Shown here: piece by piece, positions 14,820 through 24,700 of the stretch
Layout of the letters: every line of letters starts with the position of its first letter
How positions within the stretch are numbered: position 1 is the first letter of the stretch
Assembly (NCBI GenBank): GCA_017538465.1
Contig: JAFYIW010000348.1
Span: forward strand, 1-24,875
DNA length: 24,875 nt
Source of the DNA: Victivallales bacterium
GTDB taxonomy: Bacteria; Verrucomicrobiota; Lentisphaeria; Oligosphaerales; Oligosphaeraceae
Direction of reading: 5' to 3'
Notes under the pieces: model-generated
What the model saw: only the letters and a program-made list of their open reading frames with translations
What the model was told of the DNA's origin: nothing
Database searches by the model: none
Made by a program: the position numbers and the translations under genes

Positions 14820-15410
14820 ATGATACGGGTGGCGGAATGCGATTTGGTGGCGCTGGATTTTGAGACCACCGGCACGGCGGAGGGGGGCTTCCTGAACACC
14901 CCATGGCAGATTGGCCTGGTGGTGATTGCTAACGGCAGGGTGACTTTGGAGCGTAGTTTCCAATCGTTGCTGCACGTGCCGGAGGACCAGCCCTTTAATC
15001 CCTACGCGCCGGGACGCTGGGCGCAGCTGCGCCACGAACTCGCCCAGGCCCCCGCCATCACCGAACTCTGGCCACAACTCCAGCCGATGCTCATCGGTCA
15101 TCCGCTGGTCGCGCATCACGCGCCGACCGAACGCACGCTGCTGCGACAGCTTTTCCCGCTTCAGGAGTTCGGGCCCTGGATTGACACCCTCGCCATCGCA
15201 CGCATGGCTTTCCCAAAATTGTCGGATTACAAACTGGAGAACCTGGTGCCGGCCCTGGGACTGGCGCCATTGCTTGAACAGCGTTGCCCCGGATTGGCTT
15301 CCCATGATGCCTTCTACGATGCGGTTGCTTGTGCGACCTTGCTGGAGACCGTCCTCGCCGCCCCTGGCTGGAACCACGCCCGCATTGAGGAACTGGCCGC
15401 CTTGCGGTAA
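14820..15410 (+). CDS. DnaQ-like 3'-5' exonuclease (DEDDh type)
   Basis: This 196-residue single-domain protein has the RNase T/DnaQ exonuclease pattern. Motif I is LDFETTG, with Asp13 and Glu15. Motif II is LVAHHAPTERTLL (97-109), where the usual Asp is replaced by Glu104. Motif III is SHDAFYDA, with His162 and Asp167. Such enzymes remove nucleotides from DNA or RNA 3' ends using two metal ions, as polymerase proofreading subunits or stand-alone nucleases. The length and lack of extra domains fit a stand-alone exonuclease rather than DNA polymerase III epsilon, which usually has a clamp-binding tail. A GAGGA (14808-14812) seven bases before the ATG supports the start, and the gene follows the GT2 stop by only 10 bp. 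The motif II change could lower or alter activity. Confidence 0.78.
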   Translation: MIRVAECDLVALDFETTGTAEGGFLNTPWQIGLVVIANGRVTLERSFQSLLHVPEDQPFNPYAPGRWAQLRHELAQAPAITELWPQLQPMLIGHPLVAHHAPTERTLLRQLFPLQEFGPWIDTLAIARMAFPKLSDYKLENLVPALGLAPLLEQRCPGLASHDAFYDAVACATLLETVLAAPGWNHARIEELAALR

Positions 15411-15451
15411 GTTGAGTTGCCGCATTGTATGATTCGATTTAACTGTAATTC

Positions 15452-16843
15452 ATGAGTTCCGAAATCATCTATTCTGATAATTTTCCCGCTCCGCCCGCCC
15501 GACTCTTTTTCGTGGGCATTGGTGGCATTGGCATGAGCGGTCTGGCGCAGTTCCTGCGCTGGCAGGGCTATGCGGTCGCCGGCAGCGATCGCGGACTGGC
15601 GGAACCCGCCCGCGCCCAACTCTACGCCCAGCTCCGTGCCCAGGGCATCGCGCTTTATCCCCAGGACGGCTCTGGACCACGGGATTTCCAGCCTGACGCT
15701 TTTGTGGTCTCGACCGCCATCGAGCCGGACAACGCGGATTTGGCCGCCGCGCCGCAGGTACCGATTTTCCACCGCGCCTTCACGTTGGCGCGGGCGTGCG
15801 AACGGCAGGGTGCCACGCTGATTGGCGTGGCGGGCTCCTGCGGCAAGACCTCCGTCACGGGATGGATTGCCAGCGCACTGAAGACGCTTGGCCGTCGAAT
15901 CGTGATGATTGACGGTGGCTACACGCTCGATTTCGAGGACGCCGACTATCCGGGAAATTTCTTTGCCGAAGACACCCCCGGGTTCATCGTCGCCGAAATC
16001 GACGAAAGCGACAAATCCATCCGCGAGTTCTCGCCGGAATACGCCGTGGTCCTCAATGTCGGTCACGACCACTACGGGATGGACGAACTGCGCGAGGTCT
16101 TCCGCGCCTTCCTCTCCCGTGCGAAACGCGGCGCGGTCTATCCGGCGACGGAGCCGTCTTTGAAGCCCGCGCAATGCCCGTCCATGGCCTTCCAAGAGGA
16201 GGCACCGGGCTATGCGGTGGATGCACACGGAATTCACTTCGAAGTGGCATCAGGCGTCATGGTCCATAGTCTCCAGGCCGGACAGCATAGCGCCTGGAAT
16301 GGCCAGGCGGTGTTTGCACTGTTGCGGCAGGCATTGCCGGAGGCCTCCGATGCGGATTTGGCGACCGCGATGGGGGGCTTCCGCGGTGTGCGCCAGCGCT
16401 TCGAAATCATGAGCAATGCCAATTCTCCTGTTGCGGTGATCAATGACTTCGCGCACAACCCGGAGAAGCTCACCGCCGCGATTTCCGCCGCTCGCGAACG
16501 CTACGGCTCACCGCTGGCGATGGTCTGGCAGCCGCATGGCTTCAAGGCACTGGGCGACCAGCGCGAGGCTTTGCAGGAGGCTCTGCGTGGTGTTCTTCGT
16601 CCGGAAGACCAATTCCTGATGCTGCCCGTTTACTATGCGGGGGGAACCACCTCTGGCAAGCCGACCTCTCTGGAAGTATGCGAGCAATATGCGGCGTCGG
16701 GACTGCCGGTGGAATATGTCGCCACGCGCGAAGCAGCCGAAGCGCGTTTCCGTGCAATGACTACTGCCAAGGCGTGGCTGGTCCTGGGCGCCCGCGATGC
16801 CTCGTTGCGGACTTGGTCCAAGGCGCTAGCGAAGGATAATTAG
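15452..16843 (+). CDS. MurC/Mpl-like Mur ligase (UDP-N-acetylmuramate--peptide ligase family)
   Basis: This 463-residue protein has the three-domain Mur ligase layout. FFVGIGGIGMSGLA (19-32) is the N-terminal UDP-MurNAc-binding motif shared by MurC and Mpl. GVAGSCGKTS (125-134) is the ATP P-loop, a variant of the usual GTxGKTT/S. AEIDESDKS (~186-194) is the central acidic motif. RQRFEIM, NDFAHNPEKL and WQPHGF are the C-terminal signatures. MurC adds L-Ala to UDP-MurNAc, and Mpl reattaches recycled tripeptide. The NDFAHNP segment resembles Mpl (DDFAHHP), but the acceptor cannot be fixed from motifs. No other mur or cell-division gene is adjacent, so this is not the usual dcw cluster copy, which favours a recycling or secondary role. 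It follows the exonuclease by 41 bp. No clear Shine-Dalgarno sequence or terminator is visible around it. Confidence 0.75.
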   Translation: MSSEIIYSDNFPAPPARLFFVGIGGIGMSGLAQFLRWQGYAVAGSDRGLAEPARAQLYAQLRAQGIALYPQDGSGPRDFQPDAFVVSTAIEPDNADLAAAPQVPIFHRAFTLARACERQGATLIGVAGSCGKTSVTGWIASALKTLGRRIVMIDGGYTLDFEDADYPGNFFAEDTPGFIVAEIDESDKSIREFSPEYAVVLNVGHDHYGMDELREVFRAFLSRAKRGAVYPATEPSLKPAQCPSMAFQEEAPGYAVDAHGIHFEVASGVMVHSLQAGQHSAWNGQAVFALLRQALPEASDADLATAMGGFRGVRQRFEIMSNANSPVAVINDFAHNPEKLTAAISAARERYGSPLAMVWQPHGFKALGDQREALQEALRGVLRPEDQFLMLPVYYAGGTTSGKPTSLEVCEQYAASGLPVEYVATREAAEARFRAMTTAKAWLVLGARDASLRTWSKALAKDN

Positions 16844-16896
16844 TTATTTAGGTGTTCGCTTGTCGGTTTTTCTGTGCCTGGGGCGAGGGTGGAAAC

Positions 16897-18558
16897 CTAT
16901 CGCTTATCGTCCGACAATCCAGTATGGCGTTGGATTTCATGGAGGCAACAATGTTTCACGGCATTGTCCTCGGCAAAAAGATACACTCCTCCCTTGGTTC
17001 GGGTGAGGGCAGTGTATAGCAATTCGCGGGTTAACATGGATTGGACGGGGTTTTCCTCATTATATGTATTGATAGGTGGCAAGACAATGATGACGTCATT
17101 GAACTCAGAGCCTTGCACTTTATGAATGGTCGAGGCGAAAGCCATTTCCCGGTTCGGAAGAAGGGGTAGCGAGATGCTCCGAATCCCGTCTGCCTCTGGC
17201 AGAAAGAGTTTTTCGCCTTGCGCAGGGAGGATGACTCCGACATCGCCGTTGCTGACTCCTAGATTCTTGTCATTTTTGGTGATCATCATCGGGATCGGAC
17301 AATTTCGGTTCCTTTTCTGAAGTTTTCCCAGCACCAGTTGGTTCAATTTTTCACCGCCGAATCTGCCTTTTCGCACGGCACAGAGAATTTTGCAGTCATT
17401 CAATGCCGCGAGCGCGCCTTCGGGAGTGTCCTGTTGACAAAATGCCGAAAAGTGCTCCTCGATGATTTTGCCAAAACTCGTCTTTGAATCGGCATGCTCC
17501 CCTTCCGTATCCGTTTTCAGACGATTGCAGTAATGGACAAATTCCTGCCCGGCCTTCAGACAGTCGAGCGCGCCCTCGGCATCCCCGTTTTTTATGCATT
17601 CGGCCAACTTTGCGATTTCTCCGTCAGCCGGGAAACGCTTGCTGTCACGTAGTTCGCATTTGCAGCCATTTTCAGCGATGATTCGCATTTTGCACAAGTC
17701 GCCAAAGACTCGTCCAGGCTCCACCGACGAAAGCTGGCTGGCGTCGCCGACAAGAGTCAGGCCACATTGCTCCGGCAAGGCATCCAGCAACTTTGCCATC
17801 ATCGAGAGCGAGATCATGCTCGCCTCATCCACAATCAGCCAGTCCAAATCCAACGGGTTGGAGTGGTCATGTCTGAATGTGACAAAGTCGTAATTGGAAC
17901 CGAGCAGGGAATGGAGCGTGGTGGTGTCTGGGATATTGTCCAGTCCGAGAACCTTCGCTTCCTTGACCATGGCCTCCTTCACGCGGGTGGCCGCCTTTCC
18001 CGTCGGCGCGGCCAGACCGAGGCGAAGGTCTGGCTTTTGCCCTTGGATGAGCTTCACGGCACGGGCGATGGTGTAGGTTTTTCCCGTGCCTGGACCGCCA
18101 GTCATTATCGTGAACCGATGACTTCCCAGCTTCTGGATAGCCTCGCGCTGAAGGCCATTCAAATTCTTGAATGCGCCGTCCCCCGGAATGTCGATGGCGT
18201 TTTCGAATGGCGGTTTTCCGCCCGCCATGGATTTGATCCGTTCCCTGACAAATTGTTCATGGCACCAGTTCCGTCTGGTGTAGAGGCGATTATGTGCGAG
18301 CACAAACAACTTGTCGCATGGTTTGGATTCTGGTTTTGATGCATCCGCGATAAAGACAAGCGGGGACGCCTTCAGCAATTCAACCTCATCATCATTCAAC
18401 GGGATGCAGACCCCGCCACTCTCCTCTCCCGCCATCGTCCGGCCACAGATTTCAGCCACCCTTTCATCCATGCCGGCACGCAGGACGAAAGAGCGTACCA
18501 GCCTGGCAATGGCGCTTTCGGCAAAGAGTTCATTCGTATCGGCTGTTTCGTGGTTCAT
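16897..18558 (-). CDS. recD: RecBCD enzyme subunit RecD (5'-3' helicase)
   Basis: This 553-residue protein is a superfamily 1B helicase. GGPGTGKT (154-161) is Walker A, APTGKAATR (184-192) is motif Ia, IVDEAS (242-247) is Walker B, GDASQLSSVEPG (271-282) is motif III, STIHKVQGSEF near 495-505 is motif V, and YTALTRTK near 520 is motif VI. The N-terminal ~110 residues match the RecB-contacting domain position. RecD is the fast 5'-3' motor of RecBCD. The start overlaps the recB stop as ATGA (18555-18558), and a strong GGAGGTGA (18563-18570) precedes it, so translational coupling is likely. The length is slightly below the Escherichia coli protein (608). It is the last gene of the recC-recB-recD operon. 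Confidence 0.93.
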   Translation of the reverse strand: MNHETADTNELFAESAIARLVRSFVLRAGMDERVAEICGRTMAGEESGGVCIPLNDDEVELLKASPLVFIADASKPESKPCDKLFVLAHNRLYTRRNWCHEQFVRERIKSMAGGKPPFENAIDIPGDGAFKNLNGLQREAIQKLGSHRFTIMTGGPGTGKTYTIARAVKLIQGQKPDLRLGLAAPTGKAATRVKEAMVKEAKVLGLDNIPDTTTLHSLLGSNYDFVTFRHDHSNPLDLDWLIVDEASMISLSMMAKLLDALPEQCGLTLVGDASQLSSVEPGRVFGDLCKMRIIAENGCKCELRDSKRFPADGEIAKLAECIKNGDAEGALDCLKAGQEFVHYCNRLKTDTEGEHADSKTSFGKIIEEHFSAFCQQDTPEGALAALNDCKILCAVRKGRFGGEKLNQLVLGKLQKRNRNCPIPMMITKNDKNLGVSNGDVGVILPAQGEKLFLPEADGIRSISLPLLPNREMAFASTIHKVQGSEFNDVIIVLPPINTYNEENPVQSMLTRELLYTALTRTKGGVYLFAEDNAVKHCCLHEIQRHTGLSDDKR

Positions 18559-21500
18559 CCGTTCACCTCCATTCCCAAAGTCCGGGAAAATTCGTCAAGC
18601 AATGTTTCGGCTGGCCGGTCTTCAAAGACCGCCGCATCACTTTGGGCGGTGATGCCGCGCAGGAAAAAGTAGCGCACGCCACCGAAATTTCGCTCCCAAG
18701 AATAGCTATCGCCCAATCTGGATTTAAGATACTGGTGCAGGACGGCCGCATAAAGCATATACTGGAAGAAGTAGCCATGCTTCGCCATTTCCATGCGGAT
18801 GCCGTCTGCCGTGAAATTCGCGATGTCATTGCCCAGGCTGTTGGATTTCCAGTCGATGATATAGAAGAATCCGTCATGACGGAATACCAAATCCATAAAG
18901 CCTAAAAGAAAGCCCTGGGGAATCGGCCGGTCCCACTGGTTCATGGCGTTGATGAACTCCCGTTTGGCGGGATCGTTTGCCCAATGTCTCAGAAGGATTT
19001 CCCTGAGCGCCGAAGTCGTTTTTGATGCATCGGCGGACGAGAAGGTGAACTCCTGTTCGCTAAGGCGATTGGCCCAGGATATGTCCCGCAGGGGGAAAAG
19101 CTTCCCCTCTGGGGAGGTGATTGGATATCGTAGCGTCTCCGCCACCATCTTGACCGTGACATCAAGCGTCTTCGCCGGCTTGTATCCGCTATTTTGCAGT
19201 TCCGCCTCCGCGACGCTTCTGATCTTTCCCTCGTCCGCGTCAAAGGGGATCTTCTCCAAGATGTTGTGCCAGCAGGTGCCAAGCCGGGCGCCGGCGGGAA
19301 TGGTGAAGATGGGGTGGACATCCTCGTTGTCGGAATCGTAGAGGGGCGAGTCAACCTCATCGCGATCACGCGAAGCATCGAAGTCATTCTTTCCAGGTCC
19401 AGGCGCCAGGGAGGTGTAGCTGCCTCTGACCGGAGGCTGGCGGTCAAACGACCTTGGATCCAGCGCGTTTCTGGCTGTCTCCGGCGGCAAATCTGGCGTA
19501 TAATAGCCTTCCGCCATTCTGACTTCCGTGTCTTTCAGCCACTCGTATGGGGGATTGTCGCCAGAGTTGTCTTTCAGGTTCCGGAGCAGATTCTTCAGCG
19601 GCTCGTTCAGCTTTTCCAAAGCCTCCAAACTCGGTGTGAAAAGAATGGTCTGCTGAATGGCACGCGTGAGCGCCACATATAGCAGGCGGATTTTCTCAAG
19701 ATGCAATTCCGCCTCCGCCTTCGCTTTTCCCGGTTTCCCCGGGGCGAAAACCAATTGGTTTTGGTTCATTTCATCATGATAGTAAGGCAACGGGAATTGA
19801 TTTCTGGGGTCATGTCTGCTACAGATCGTCCAGCAGTCCGGCAAAAAGACAACGGGAAACTGGAGACCTTTTGAGGCATGGATGGTCAGGATTTTGACGG
19901 CTTCGCCATCGGTCTCCAGTTCGCGTTCGTATTCCTCCGAATCACTTTCTTCTCCGCTCGCCGACGAGGTGCGGATGCGCTCATTCAGCCAGTCGATAAG
20001 CGCCTCCGGCGTTGAGTCGATTGTCTTGGTGGCGGCACAGCACAGCTCCATGATCTGCCCGATGTCGGAGAGCAGACGCTCTCCATTCGGGGCCTGGGCC
20101 AGGCGTTGCAGATACCCTTCCTGCTCCATTCGGTTTGACAACGCAACAAAGCCACGCGTGAGCCAGACATTCTTCAGTTCCCTGAAGTGCTCGATATGTC
20201 CAGTCAGGTCCTCCGGGGTCTCCAGGGTGGCGACCTCCTGGGGGGAGCAGCCACCGAAGACGGTGAGCAATGCCGCCCGCAGATGCTCGTTTGCGCCTGG
20301 CCAGGAGGTGCCTGCCTCGGCAATCGCCTCCAGAAATACTTTCAGCCGCTGGGCAATAGGGGTGCCGAAGACATTTCCCGGATTCCGAATCACGCACGGA
20401 ATCCCCTTCGCCAAGAGTTTCTCCTGCAGTGTCGACATGTCGCTTTTCGCATTCATCAGAATCGCGATGTCTTTGGGGGTGAAGATGCGTTTTCCCACGG
20501 CATCCCGCTGATTCAGAATATCCAGAATCTGCCCGGTCATCCTATCGATGATGGCGGGCATGTCTTTAATTTTGGCAGGAGAATCGTCAGCCGGGGTAAA
20601 CTCGATAATCCGGAGCGGCCTCTCCAACGGCGTTCCCTTGATTTTGTCCGGGGCGGCTTTGGCGATGGAGGGATGATAGGCTATGGTCTTGTCACCGAAG
20701 GTCTCGCCAGGAGCGTTTTCGTGAAACATGGCGTTGACGACATCCACCAGCCGTCCAATGGAGCGGTGGTTGGCATTGATGAAGTGCTCCTGCAAATTCC
20801 CTTCGTTTTTGGCCGTGAAATAGGTATAGATGTCCCCGCCGCGAAAAGCATAGATGGCCTGTTTCGGGTCGCCTACGAAATACACTGGGCAGGGATGCTC
20901 CTTGTCCAGGAAGATATTCTTGAAGATGTCGTATTGAACGGGATCCGTGTCCTGGAATTCGTCAATCAGTGCCACCTTGTATTCCTCGCGCAACTTGTCG
21001 GCCAGTGCCTTTCCGTAGGTTTTGTTTTTCAGGGCATCTCTCAAGGCTCTCAGCAGATCATCGAAGTTCAGGCTTTCGCGCTCATAACGCTCTTGCTCAT
21101 ATTTTCCAACAATGTCGTTGGCGACCTGGAGAGTCGGATCATCGGAAAGAATCGTGTAATCGGTCTTGTCGCCTAATTTCAGGACATATTTTTGCAAGTT
21201 GTTCAGGGGGATGTTCTTGTGTGTCCGCCACCAGTCCAAGACACGGGCCCGCAAATCCGCAGCCTTGCTGTTTTGGATTTCCTGAGACAAGTTCATGCCA
21301 GTCTCAAAGGCGTAGCGGGTTAGCACACGTTGGCAAAAGCCGTGGATGGTCGAAATGGCGGCATAGTCGAACTCTAGCAGGGCTAGTTCCACTCGTTGCC
21401 GAGCGGAGGCCTTGTCGGATGGGCATGCGATGAGTTTGCCCGCCCGTTCAGCCCGCTCGTGAATCTCCCTTTCGCTTTTTCCCTCGCAGGGGATCCCGGC

Positions 21501-21743
21501 AAAACACCTTTGCAAATCCTCCAGGACGGTGTGGAGACGTTCGCGCAGTTCCTTGGTGGCGGCCTCCGTATAGGTCATCACGAGGATATTGGCGACTTTG
21601 AAATCCGTCTCCATAATGAATCGTGCATAGAGATTCTGGATGTTATAGGTTTTTCCCGTGCCTGCCGAGGCTTCGATAAGATGCGCTCCCTGGTTCACCT
21701 GAAAAGTGGGACTGTAGATTTCGTTGTTGAAGTCATGGTCCAT
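18555..21743 (-). CDS. recB: RecBCD enzyme subunit RecB (3'-5' helicase and nuclease)
   Basis: This 1062-residue protein is a UvrD-type superfamily 1A helicase with a C-terminal nuclease. ASAGTGKT (25-32) is Walker A, LVMTYTEAATKELRERL is motif Ia, LIDEFQDTDPVQY is Walker B, YAFRGGDIYTYF is motif III, LTIHASKGLQFPVVFLP is motif V, and YVALTRAIQQTILF is motif VI. The nuclease domain keeps GTCWHNILE and GFMDLVFRHDGFFYIIDWKSN, where the Asp, 13 residues later Asp, and Lys match the metal-binding D1067/D1080/K1082 pattern of E. coli RecB, so nuclease activity should be intact. RecB moves 3'-5', degrades DNA and loads RecA after Chi. Its stop overlaps the recD start, and its start lies 24 bp after the recC stop. 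A GGAG about 12 bases upstream is a weak ribosome-binding site. Confidence 0.95.
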   Translation of the reverse strand: MDHDFNNEIYSPTFQVNQGAHLIEASAGTGKTYNIQNLYARFIMETDFKVANILVMTYTEAATKELRERLHTVLEDLQRCFAGIPCEGKSEREIHERAERAGKLIACPSDKASARQRVELALLEFDYAAISTIHGFCQRVLTRYAFETGMNLSQEIQNSKAADLRARVLDWWRTHKNIPLNNLQKYVLKLGDKTDYTILSDDPTLQVANDIVGKYEQERYERESLNFDDLLRALRDALKNKTYGKALADKLREEYKVALIDEFQDTDPVQYDIFKNIFLDKEHPCPVYFVGDPKQAIYAFRGGDIYTYFTAKNEGNLQEHFINANHRSIGRLVDVVNAMFHENAPGETFGDKTIAYHPSIAKAAPDKIKGTPLERPLRIIEFTPADDSPAKIKDMPAIIDRMTGQILDILNQRDAVGKRIFTPKDIAILMNAKSDMSTLQEKLLAKGIPCVIRNPGNVFGTPIAQRLKVFLEAIAEAGTSWPGANEHLRAALLTVFGGCSPQEVATLETPEDLTGHIEHFRELKNVWLTRGFVALSNRMEQEGYLQRLAQAPNGERLLSDIGQIMELCCAATKTIDSTPEALIDWLNERIRTSSASGEESDSEEYERELETDGEAVKILTIHASKGLQFPVVFLPDCWTICSRHDPRNQFPLPYYHDEMNQNQLVFAPGKPGKAKAEAELHLEKIRLLYVALTRAIQQTILFTPSLEALEKLNEPLKNLLRNLKDNSGDNPPYEWLKDTEVRMAEGYYTPDLPPETARNALDPRSFDRQPPVRGSYTSLAPGPGKNDFDASRDRDEVDSPLYDSDNEDVHPIFTIPAGARLGTCWHNILEKIPFDADEGKIRSVAEAELQNSGYKPAKTLDVTVKMVAETLRYPITSPEGKLFPLRDISWANRLSEQEFTFSSADASKTTSALREILLRHWANDPAKREFINAMNQWDRPIPQGFLLGFMDLVFRHDGFFYIIDWKSNSLGNDIANFTADGIRMEMAKHGYFFQYMLYAAVLHQYLKSRLGDSYSWERNFGGVRYFFLRGITAQSDAAVFEDRPAETLLDEFSRTLGMEVNG
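18563..18570 (-). promoter_or_regulatory. Strong Shine-Dalgarno for recD inside the recB 3' end
   Basis: The minus strand reads GGAGGTGA here, with the GGAGG core seven bases before the recD ATG (18558). It lies within the last codons of recB, next to the ATGA stop/start overlap, so it supports both the recD start and reinitiation after recB translation. Confidence 0.75.
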
Positions 21744-21767
21744 AATTATGTCAATCTCCGTTGCATT

Positions 21768-24700
21768 TCAAATGATTTGGATTCCATCCAGCGGGGCTAG
21801 CCATTCCTTGGGAAGGATATCGTCTTTTGGCATTGTTTTCTCGAGATCAGGATATTCCACAGGCGTCGGCCCAGTGGCCAATTCCAGCAGAGACCCCAGT
21901 AGCTTTTCAGCTACGTTCTTGTCCAGCGGCAGGCAGCAACGCATTGTATCGGGGCTGAATGCGATGGTCGTGATATCACCGTCCCGCACTGCATTGAAAA
22001 CCAAGTGACGGATTTTGATTTCCACAAGTGTGGAATCGTATATGCCATCAGCCCAAAAGAAGACATGTGGTTTTGAATTGCCGTCGCCGGTCTGAAGGCG
22101 GATGGTGCCATAACTGCCTTTCAAACGGACTGTCCCTCCTGCTGACATGGGCAGTTCAAGAACAAAATCCTCTGTCGGCTGTTCCAGGGAAGCATTGTAG
22201 GTCTTTGCCAAATTGAGCGGGTTGCCGTCATCTCCCATGCATGCATAGAGGATTGTCTTGCTTTTGCCTTTGCCTTGGGTAAATTCAATGACTCGTTCAT
22301 AATGATTTTGGGCATTGACAATGGCATTTTCTGCCGAATCTTCATCAGGAGCGTTTCCCATTTCCACTACCAATTGAGCGGGAGGCTGATTGACCGGGAC
22401 TTTCTCCAGTGCAAGTCGCTTTTGTAGTGCCTTGTCAAGGGTTGCCATCAGGCATTCGTCATCATTGAGTTCACTCGTCCAGGGAGTTTTTGCCTTCAGC
22501 CGTTTTTCGAGCAGGAAGCGATTGGGGTGGGCGAAGAACTCCACAAAGTCGTCCAAGGCGATTTCCGTCACGCCATCTACTTTTAGCGGGAATGCCACAA
22601 GAGACGAGGCGGTTGCCGGATTCGCCGGGGCCTTCCGCGCCTCATCCAGAGACTTTGCCATTTCTTCGTATGTCCTGGAATAACTTGGCGGCAGTTGTGC
22701 CTCCATCTGGGATGTCTCAATGAAATACCGATGGCTATAGCCTTGAAGTGGATGATTGTAGGTAGTGAACGCAATCTGTCTGGCCTTGAAATAGTCCGTC
22801 AGATTGGTTAGCAGGACGGAGGATGGGATGTCTTCGTTGGAGCGCATTTCCTTCCCGACGAAACTGAACGACAGGAACTTTTCTGCGCAGAGTGCTGCCT
22901 TCAACAGGGCGAAGGCATCCTTCTCCCTGGCAGTGGCGTCGAACAGGCTGGGATGCCGTCCAATTGCATCGAAGGATGCCTGGCGGTCCACCCGCGGGAA
23001 TACCCCGTCGTTCAGACCACAGATCCAGACGAATTTATGGGGTGTCGCCGTATAGGCGTTCAGCGGAGCGAACTGGACGGCATCGGCGGGAGTTCTACGT
23101 CCTGGCATCTGGCTATTGATTGCCTCCTGCATTGCCTGGATGAAGACTTCCCCTTCGATTTCAGCGTCTTTGAGTCCGGCGGCCAGCATATTCTCGGCAA
23201 CCGAATGGATTGCCGTGCGAATTCTGTTCAACTCCAATGAATTGTCATTGCTCTCTACATAAAATGTGTTGATGATTTCCAGAAGCCTTTCCCGAGTCGT
23301 TTCCGGCGTGGCTTTATTCCCTTGGGAAAACTCTCCGCGGATCCTAGCCAAATCTCCGACGAGCGACCACAGGGCGGCCACGCTTTTCGCACGCTCTCCC
23401 TCCACATGCCCGATGGGGTGCAATTGCCCAGGCAGGTCGCCGACCGTCAATAGCAGTTCCTCATTCTCCGGGAAACCGTAGAGCAATTCCGCGGTCAGGC
23501 GGTCTAGCCCTCGTTGCCAGGTGAACGGATAAGGGCCATCCGCCTTGTCCAGTTTCAGGATATGTGCGACATCATCATCGTTCAATCCCCAGTGGATATT
23601 GGCCTTTCTGCTCATGTCGCAAAGAGCATCGACGGCATTTTCGTCCAAGCCGTATTTCGTCCGAATCGCGGGAATATCCAGCAACTTGAAAACAGCGCTT
23701 GCCTCGAAGCGGTTTTTTCTGAATTCCAACAATTTTACAAATGATTGCATAAGCGGCGTGCTGCCCGCAATTCCTCCCATCGTGATTGGTATGTAGCCCG
23801 CATTTTCAGGCATCGACGGGAAGACCGCATCGACAAATGGTGCATAGGTCTCCCAGTTTGCGCAAAGCACCAACGCCTCATGGGGGGCATTCCGCTCATC
23901 TTTCAAGAAGTCATGCAGACCGTCTTTGATTGCCTCCAATTCCCGACGGGGAGAATAGGTGCGATGGACACTGATCTGCATGTTTCCCATTGCCTCCAAG
24001 GGGTCCCGTCCTTCTGTCGGAGTTTCCACATCGCCCATGCAATCATCGCACAATGCCCCAAGAATTCCCCGTGCACCAGAGGCCATGGCTCCCAGCAGAC
24101 GCTCCTCTGGCGAGTCATAGAAACGCCCGATGTCAATGGACAACTCGCCGGGGGGCTGTGCCAGCTCCAGAGCCACCCGATGCTTCTTGAGATCATTCTG
24201 GATTTTCTCCCGCAACCGTCGAGCGACCTCTTTCTGGGAAGGCGTTTCCGCCAGCCAGTCATCCTTGGGATTGAAATTCCAGAAGGTCATCGGCATCGCC
24301 TCGGAGATTTTCTCCAGCAGCCGCAGCATCGGCTCGGGGATGAACGGAATGTCAAAGACAAAGACCGCCGGATAACGTGGGAATCCGACCTCGAATGCCT
24401 TTTTGGCGTCCGTCGCTGGACTCAATGCGTCCTCGAATTCCTTGGCGTATGAATTCTGATTCTCCTGAACCAATTCACGGTAGAGCGCAATTTGCCATTC
24501 TGGGACCTTGAAAACTGGTGCATGACAACTGCTGTCCTGCTCCCATTTGCGTAGCATCTTGAAGCGCGAGTTCAAGTAGTCGTCATAGAGGCACGCCAAT
24601 TTCGCCGAAAGGGAATACCGCTTGGTCGCACGTTTTTCCGTGGCTCCGTTCACATAGTTCAACAGCGCCTGTAATTCACCGTCGGGTGCGGCCTTTTCGA

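Noticed and set aside
16860..16917. TTGTCGG and CCGACAA inverted repeat between the Mur ligase and recD
   Set aside because: Only 7 bp with 44 bp between the arms and no stable hairpin or T-tract after the second arm; probably chance.
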